From: Archaeoglobus sp.
GTDB lineage: Archaea > Halobacteriota > Archaeoglobi > Archaeoglobales > Archaeoglobaceae
DNA length: 23,900 bases
Direction: 5' to 3'
Assembly: GCA_003978865.1 (NCBI GenBank)
Contig: QNXS01000056.1
Location: 1-23,900, forward strand
In this document: in pieces, positions 20,135-23,900 of the stretch
Layout of the letters: every line of letters begins with the position of its first letter
Numbering within the stretch: position 1 is the stretch's first letter
Program-made: the position numbers and the translations under genes
Notes under the pieces: model-generated
What the model saw: the letters and a program-made list of their open reading frames with translations, nothing else
Database searches by the model: none
Told to the model about the DNA's origin: nothing

Positions 20135-21307
20135 TCACCATACAGCAAGAGGTTTGTTAACGTCAAATTCCACACAGTTACAACAGGCTCGTAGCTTGCT
20201 AACTGACTTCCTTCTCGCAACATCCATGATTGCTCCGGAAAACCCATGATCTAATCCCTTTAAAGCTATAACCTGAATCGGTATTAGCTTTGACAGTTTA
20301 AGTATTTTTTCAATTCTCATCCTCTCAGCTCTTGTTATTATAATTAGCAGAGGCTTGTAAAGTAAAATCATTTTTTTACATTTCTCTAAGGCATCTTCTA
20401 TGTTCTCTCTACCACCCTCAACCTCAAGCAGAGATTTACTTATTCTCTTAAACTGCCTGCTGCCAACATCTGGGTGTATCATTCTTGCATCCCCAACAAC
20501 GTATAGTCCAACTTTATGTCCCCTCGTTGTGTAGTAGTAAGCCAAACCATTGGCAGCCTCCACAGCAGACTCCAAGTAATTTTTGACTGTAGTTCCATGC
20601 AGCATGTAGGGATTTGAGTCTAAGAAGATCCAGACAGCTTTTTTACCCTCAACTTCGTACTGATTTACCATCATTTTACCCCTTCTTGCTGTTGCTTTCC
20701 AGTTAACGAACTTTATTGAATCTCCCGGCATGTACTCTCTGATCTCCCTAAAATCTGTGCCGGGGACACCAATCTTTGCTATGTCTATTCCGGGAATTGG
20801 AGATTTTGCCTTTCCCCTGATTTCTCTGACTTTCTTTATTTTTGGCAGTTTGTGTTTGACCTCAACCAATACCGAAGATCTAACAATTCCTCTTTTAACA
20901 AAAGTCTGGCTGAAATTCTCCAACTCGTATTCAAGCTTATTTAGTGAATATATACCTCTTTTTGTGGCTTTCGCTTTGTAATTAATTTTAACAAGTCTTC
21001 TGCCTAAAACGAACACTTCTTTAAAGTTTGATCCATAGACAAGTTCAAAATATTCAGGAAGTGTGTGTCTAATCCTGACTATACCCATACCTTTCAGGTC
21101 GACAAGTATACTTACAGAAAGATTTTCTCCGACTGAAATTTTTTCATCCCAACTTTCCCTGACGATTTTTACCCTCATTCCGGAGGGAATTATCAATAGA
21201 ATAGCCGGAATTATTGCTAACTTTATTAATACCGGTGATGTGAGAATTATCCCAGTTAATATAAGGTATAAAGATGTTTTAACGAGCAAAGCTCCTGCCT
21301 TCCTCAT
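20135..21307 (-). CDS. DUF58 protein with membrane anchor (MoxR partner)
   Basis: The 390-aa protein begins with two hydrophobic segments (residues about 6-40: LLVKTSLYLILTGIILTSPV, LAIIPAILLIIP). A beta-rich region follows, then the DUF58 core with PGTDFREIREYMPGDSIKFVNWKATARRGKMMVNQYE. After that comes a von Willebrand A-like domain, VWIFLDSNPYMLHG, with a DxN-type metal site. DUF58 proteins work with MoxR AAA+ ATPases, which act as chaperones for metal or cofactor insertion or for envelope proteins. The start ATG at 21307 (or GTG at 21310) lies inside the end of moxR, overlapping by 29 bp in another frame, so the pair is tightly coupled. Confidence 0.93.
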   Translation of the reverse strand: MRKAGALLVKTSLYLILTGIILTSPVLIKLAIIPAILLIIPSGMRVKIVRESWDEKISVGENLSVSILVDLKGMGIVRIRHTLPEYFELVYGSNFKEVFVLGRRLVKINYKAKATKRGIYSLNKLEYELENFSQTFVKRGIVRSSVLVEVKHKLPKIKKVREIRGKAKSPIPGIDIAKIGVPGTDFREIREYMPGDSIKFVNWKATARRGKMMVNQYEVEGKKAVWIFLDSNPYMLHGTTVKNYLESAVEAANGLAYYYTTRGHKVGLYVVGDARMIHPDVGSRQFKRISKSLLEVEGGRENIEDALEKCKKMILLYKPLLIIITRAERMRIEKILKLSKLIPIQVIALKGLDHGFSGAIMDVARRKSVSKLRACCNCVEFDVNKPLAVW

Positions 21308-22280
21308 CACCTTTGGGCACCTCTACCTCCTTCAAAACATCCTCTACAACAACCTCAGGTCTTATACCCTCAACAGCTCTCTCTATTTTTAGAATTATTC
21401 TGTGTGCAAGGGCATCAACAGCAACGAGCTTTACATCGTCAGGTATAACGTAGTCTCTGCCGTCCATTGCTGCAAGCGCTCTCGTTATCTTTAGCAGAGC
21501 TAAGCCACCTCTTGGACTTGAGCCAACATCGACATATTCGTGATTCCTTGTAGCTCTCACAAGCTCTGATATATACCTCAGAACACTCTTTCCAACATAA
21601 ACAGATGATTCAACGAACTCCTGCATTCTCCTGAAAGTTGATAGAGTTACACATGGAGAGATGTCTTCTGTTGGGTCATCTTTTTTCCATTCTATTCTTC
21701 TCTCAAGTATTTCCATTTCCTCCTCGACACTTTCTGGATAGCCGGGGCATAGACGAAGCATAAACCTGTCAAGCTGGGCTTCGGGTAGAGGATACGTCCC
21801 CTCTTGTTCTATTGGATTTTGCGTTGCAATTACGAAAAATGGAGGCTCCAAGAAATGGGTCTCTCCCTCTATTGTTACTTGTTTTTCCTCCATAGCCTCA
21901 AGCAGTGCTGCCTGTGTTTTTGGAGGGCTTCTGTTTATTTCATCAGCTAACAGCACGTGAGTGAATATCGGTCCCTTAACAAGTTCAAAGTTTCCCGCCC
22001 TGAATATCTTTGTTCCGGTTATATCCGCAGGGAGTAAATCCGGTGTAAACTGTATTCTGTTGTACTTGGCTCCTATAGCTCTTGCAAATACCTTTGCAAG
22101 AAGTGTTTTACCCAATCCGGGATAATCCTCAAACAGCACGTTTCCATTTCCAAGACTTGCTGCAAGCATTTTTTTCACTATTAAACTGTCTCCAACGTAA
22201 ACGTTACAAACCGTTTTTATTATGTCTTCACACGTACTTCTAAACTCCGATGGACTCATAATAACGTTTTCAATTTTCAT
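21279..22280 (-). CDS. MoxR family AAA+ ATPase
   Basis: The 333-aa protein is a complete MoxR/RavA-type AAA+ ATPase. It has Walker A FEDYPGLGKTLLAKVFA, FTPDLLPADITGTKI (pore region), Walker B HVLLADEINRSPPKTQAALLEAMEE, sensor 1 FVIATQNPIEQEGTYPLPEAQLDRFML and sensor 2 SSPRGGLALLKITRALAAMDGRDYVIPDDV. Such ATPases form hexamers that remodel client proteins together with VWA-domain partners. The ATG at 22280 overlaps the TGA of the upstream membrane gene (ATGA arrangement), with GGTGG as Shine-Dalgarno. The DUF58 partner overlaps its 3' end. The client is unknown; the flanking membrane genes suggest it acts at the cell envelope. Confidence 0.96.
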   Translation of the reverse strand: MKIENVIMSPSEFRSTCEDIIKTVCNVYVGDSLIVKKMLAASLGNGNVLFEDYPGLGKTLLAKVFARAIGAKYNRIQFTPDLLPADITGTKIFRAGNFELVKGPIFTHVLLADEINRSPPKTQAALLEAMEEKQVTIEGETHFLEPPFFVIATQNPIEQEGTYPLPEAQLDRFMLRLCPGYPESVEEEMEILERRIEWKKDDPTEDISPCVTLSTFRRMQEFVESSVYVGKSVLRYISELVRATRNHEYVDVGSSPRGGLALLKITRALAAMDGRDYVIPDDVKLVAVDALAHRIILKIERAVEGIRPEVVVEDVLKEVEVPKGDEEGRSFAR

Positions 22281-23257
22281 AATTCCACCTCTTCTATATT
22301 TTTGCCAAGATTTTTCAAAATTGCTTTTAATACTCTCTTTCTTCTACTCACGTTTCTTTTTTCAGTTATAACCTTCTCCCATGGAAACGAAAGAATTGGG
22401 GTAGTAATATCGCAGTAATTAACAACCGGGTAAATTGCTTCTGCCAATTCTTTTTCATTATAACCAGCGTCGAGTAGAGCTTTTGAAATACAGGCTACGA
22501 GAATTGCTTTATCACCATATCTGACAAAGTTATTTGCAGCACTGTCCAGATTAACTATCAGTTCATCGTATCTTTTTGTAATAAGCTGTGAGTGGGGTTC
22601 CAAGTAAAGTTCGTCCCACTCCGGCTTAAACTTCCTAAAAGCAAGAAATGCTGCCAGAGCCAGAAAAGCCCACTCTGTAAAGTCGAACAATCCCCCTTTC
22701 AGGTACGGTTTTGCGAGTTCTATTACTGCTACTGCCAACAACGCAAGCACTATGTAGGCTCTTGAGGCTGATATTCCCCTTGCAATAACTCCTTCGAATC
22801 CGAAAGCCAGTGAAGTAAGAGCCAAGTAGATGAGTACTGCTGCCAGTACAGTAGCTATAAAGCTGTTGTATTGATAAGATATAGCATAAAATGATATAGC
22901 AGCCAGAACAAAGCCAACACACGACGTTACGTGTCTTTTTGGCAAATCTGATACAACTATCGCTATGGATAACAGCAACATCAACAAATAAAACTTATTT
23001 AACATTATCGGGTAGTACATTTGTAAGTTAAATAACAATATATCCGAAATCATATAAAGGGCTATAGCCACAAAAAAAGGTCTCAGAAACCGAAGTTTAC
23101 CCCTCATCAAAATTCCAGCGAGCAAGAATATGTAAACCACGATCAGATTTGATGGTGATACTTCTACCAGTACACTGCCAAAGTAAACTGTCTGGTGAGT
23201 TAATATCCAGTACAGTGATACAAACACTACTGTCAGAACTGCTATACTAATCAACAT
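22277..23257 (-). CDS. Polytopic membrane protein with C-terminal cytoplasmic domain (MoxR cluster)
   Basis: The 326-aa product starts with about eight hydrophobic segments (residues about 1-210), the first being MLISIAVLTVVFVSLYW. A soluble charged domain of about 115 residues follows: YDELIVNLDSAANNFVRYGDKAILVACISKALLDAGYNEKELAEAIYP, with a basic helix RNVSRRKRVLKAILKNL at the end. I do not recognise the family. The soluble part probably faces the cytoplasm and MoxR. The ATG at 23257 is preferred over GTG at 23266 because GAGAGGTG lies at proper Shine-Dalgarno distance from the ATG and overlaps the GTG. It overlaps the upstream DUF4129-type gene by 11 bp and moxR by 4 bp. Confidence 0.82.
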   Translation of the reverse strand: MLISIAVLTVVFVSLYWILTHQTVYFGSVLVEVSPSNLIVVYIFLLAGILMRGKLRFLRPFFVAIALYMISDILLFNLQMYYPIMLNKFYLLMLLLSIAIVVSDLPKRHVTSCVGFVLAAISFYAISYQYNSFIATVLAAVLIYLALTSLAFGFEGVIARGISASRAYIVLALLAVAVIELAKPYLKGGLFDFTEWAFLALAAFLAFRKFKPEWDELYLEPHSQLITKRYDELIVNLDSAANNFVRYGDKAILVACISKALLDAGYNEKELAEAIYPVVNYCDITTPILSFPWEKVITEKRNVSRRKRVLKAILKNLGKNIEEVEL

Positions 23258-23900
23258 TCCTGACACCTCTCAGAGTAAACTTAAGTACTCCAACTTTCGT
23301 TTTTACCTCTTTTTTGATTATCTTCCTGCATAACCTGTAAAATCTAATTAAGTCCTCCCTGCTTCCGTCTTCTCTGTCTCCATACCTGTTAGGCTCGAAA
23401 AAGGAAAGAATCTCCTCTCTTAGTTCAGTATTGACTTCAAGTGCGCTTAGTATTTCCCTTACAGTAGCATCCTTCATGTTTCTTCCCGTTCTCTTTTCGC
23501 AGAATTCCACAACATCTTCAAATATCTTTGCAAGTGCTCTCCAGAATGGTAGGACGAAGAAAACAATTTTTTCTCTCTCCATAACCTTACCTTTCTCATT
23601 GAGCACCTCTGCAACAAACTCGTGTTCTCCAATATCAGGACGGGATGTATAGGTGTATTTATTTTCCCCAGAACCTACATTCTTACCATCAACGCTGATT
23701 TTAACTATTCCTTCTCCACTGACATCTATCCTGACATCATCTCTTGGTAACCATACTGGTGGAGGAATATAATCTATATTTAAAGTTTTCTTTTTTCTGA
23801 GTTTTAACCCAATGATAACAAGTAATGGTAGAGGTAGAAGGTATATCCAGAAAGGCAGTGGTTTGCTGACCTTAGCTTTTGACGGCAGATGTGTTTCATC
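23247..23900 (-). CDS. C-terminal part of a membrane protein with Ig-like and DUF4129-type domains
   Basis: The reading frame is open from the window edge to a TAG at 23247 (217 residues visible, N-terminus missing). In order it shows one transmembrane helix (PLPFWIYLLPLPLLVIIGLKL), a basic stop (RKKK), and a proline-rich linker. A beta-sandwich Ig/PEGA-like segment follows (VRIDVSGEGIVKISVDGKN, then SRPDIGEHEFVAEVLN). The C-terminal helical domain (about 110 residues) starts RALAKIFEDVVEFCEKRTGRN and contains a repeated RE/FY pattern, like the cytoplasmic DUF4129 domain at the end of archaeal and bacterial transglutaminase-type membrane proteins. The gene begins outside the window; a transglutaminase domain further upstream is possible but not seen. 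It is the first visible gene of the MoxR cluster. Confidence 0.75.
   Translation of the reverse strand, partial: DETHLPSKAKVSKPLPFWIYLLPLPLLVIIGLKLRKKKTLNIDYIPPPVWLPRDDVRIDVSGEGIVKISVDGKNVGSGENKYTYTSRPDIGEHEFVAEVLNEKGKVMEREKIVFFVLPFWRALAKIFEDVVEFCEKRTGRNMKDATVREILSALEVNTELREEILSFFEPNRYGDREDGSREDLIRFYRLCRKIIKKEVKTKVGVLKFTLRGVRNVD

Overview
The window is chromosomal DNA of an archaeon, most likely a member of the Archaeoglobales (inference, roughly 60% sure). The archaeal assignment is firm: topoisomerase VI subunit B, a bifunctional FBP aldolase/phosphatase, a GPN-loop GTPase, an archaeal riboflavin-pathway reductase (ArfC), a KaiC-like ATPase, archaeal tRNAs, and promoters with BRE/TATA elements about 24-29 bp upstream of start codons. 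The last feature implies many leaderless transcripts. A tyramine-glutamate ligase homologue (MfnD, methanofuran biosynthesis) points to a methanogen or an Archaeoglobus relative. Base composition is AT-rich. No insertion sequence, integrase, CRISPR array or rRNA was seen; this is mostly compact core genome.

Layout. 1-133 is the tail of leuC, converging on top6B (minus). A stand-alone Lrp/AsnC-type sensor domain (minus) and a half-size EamA transporter (plus) diverge from one AT box at 2551-2559. Next comes a minus-strand run: NgBR-like cis-prenyltransferase homologue, PUA protein, bactofilin-like beta-helix protein, thioredoxin and tRNA-Arg(TCG). The thioredoxin stop codon lies inside the tRNA gene. 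Divergent from this run is a polytopic DUF92 (phytyl/polyprenyl-phosphate kinase-like) protein, followed by a convergent tRNA-Pro(GGG). A CinA-like protein and arfC form a two-gene minus operon. Divergent from them is an actin-like ATPase, then NYN protein, mfnD, a CGGC metal-binding protein and a small helical protein, all on plus. fbp (minus) and a kaiC-like gene (plus) diverge from matched promoter cores. Then follow a signal-less periplasmic-binding-fold protein, purL and a GPN GTPase (plus). A ROK sugar kinase with an overlapping orphan ABC ATPase (minus) and a MoxR/DUF58/DUF4129 membrane cluster (minus) fill the right end.

How the genes fit together. Three small modules look functional: a possible polyprenyl-phosphate (dolichol-type) lipid module, a cytoplasmic molybdate/tungstate-type binding protein and ABC ATPase without an adjacent permease, and the MoxR-DUF58-DUF4129 complex at the envelope. 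The most unusual observations are the thioredoxin/tRNA overlap, a decayed fragment of a second fbp gene beyond kaiC, the NgBR-like protein that lacks the synthase catalytic motifs but keeps an RxG tail, and the interlocked divergent promoters in front of it. No wholly new defence or mobile system is evident.
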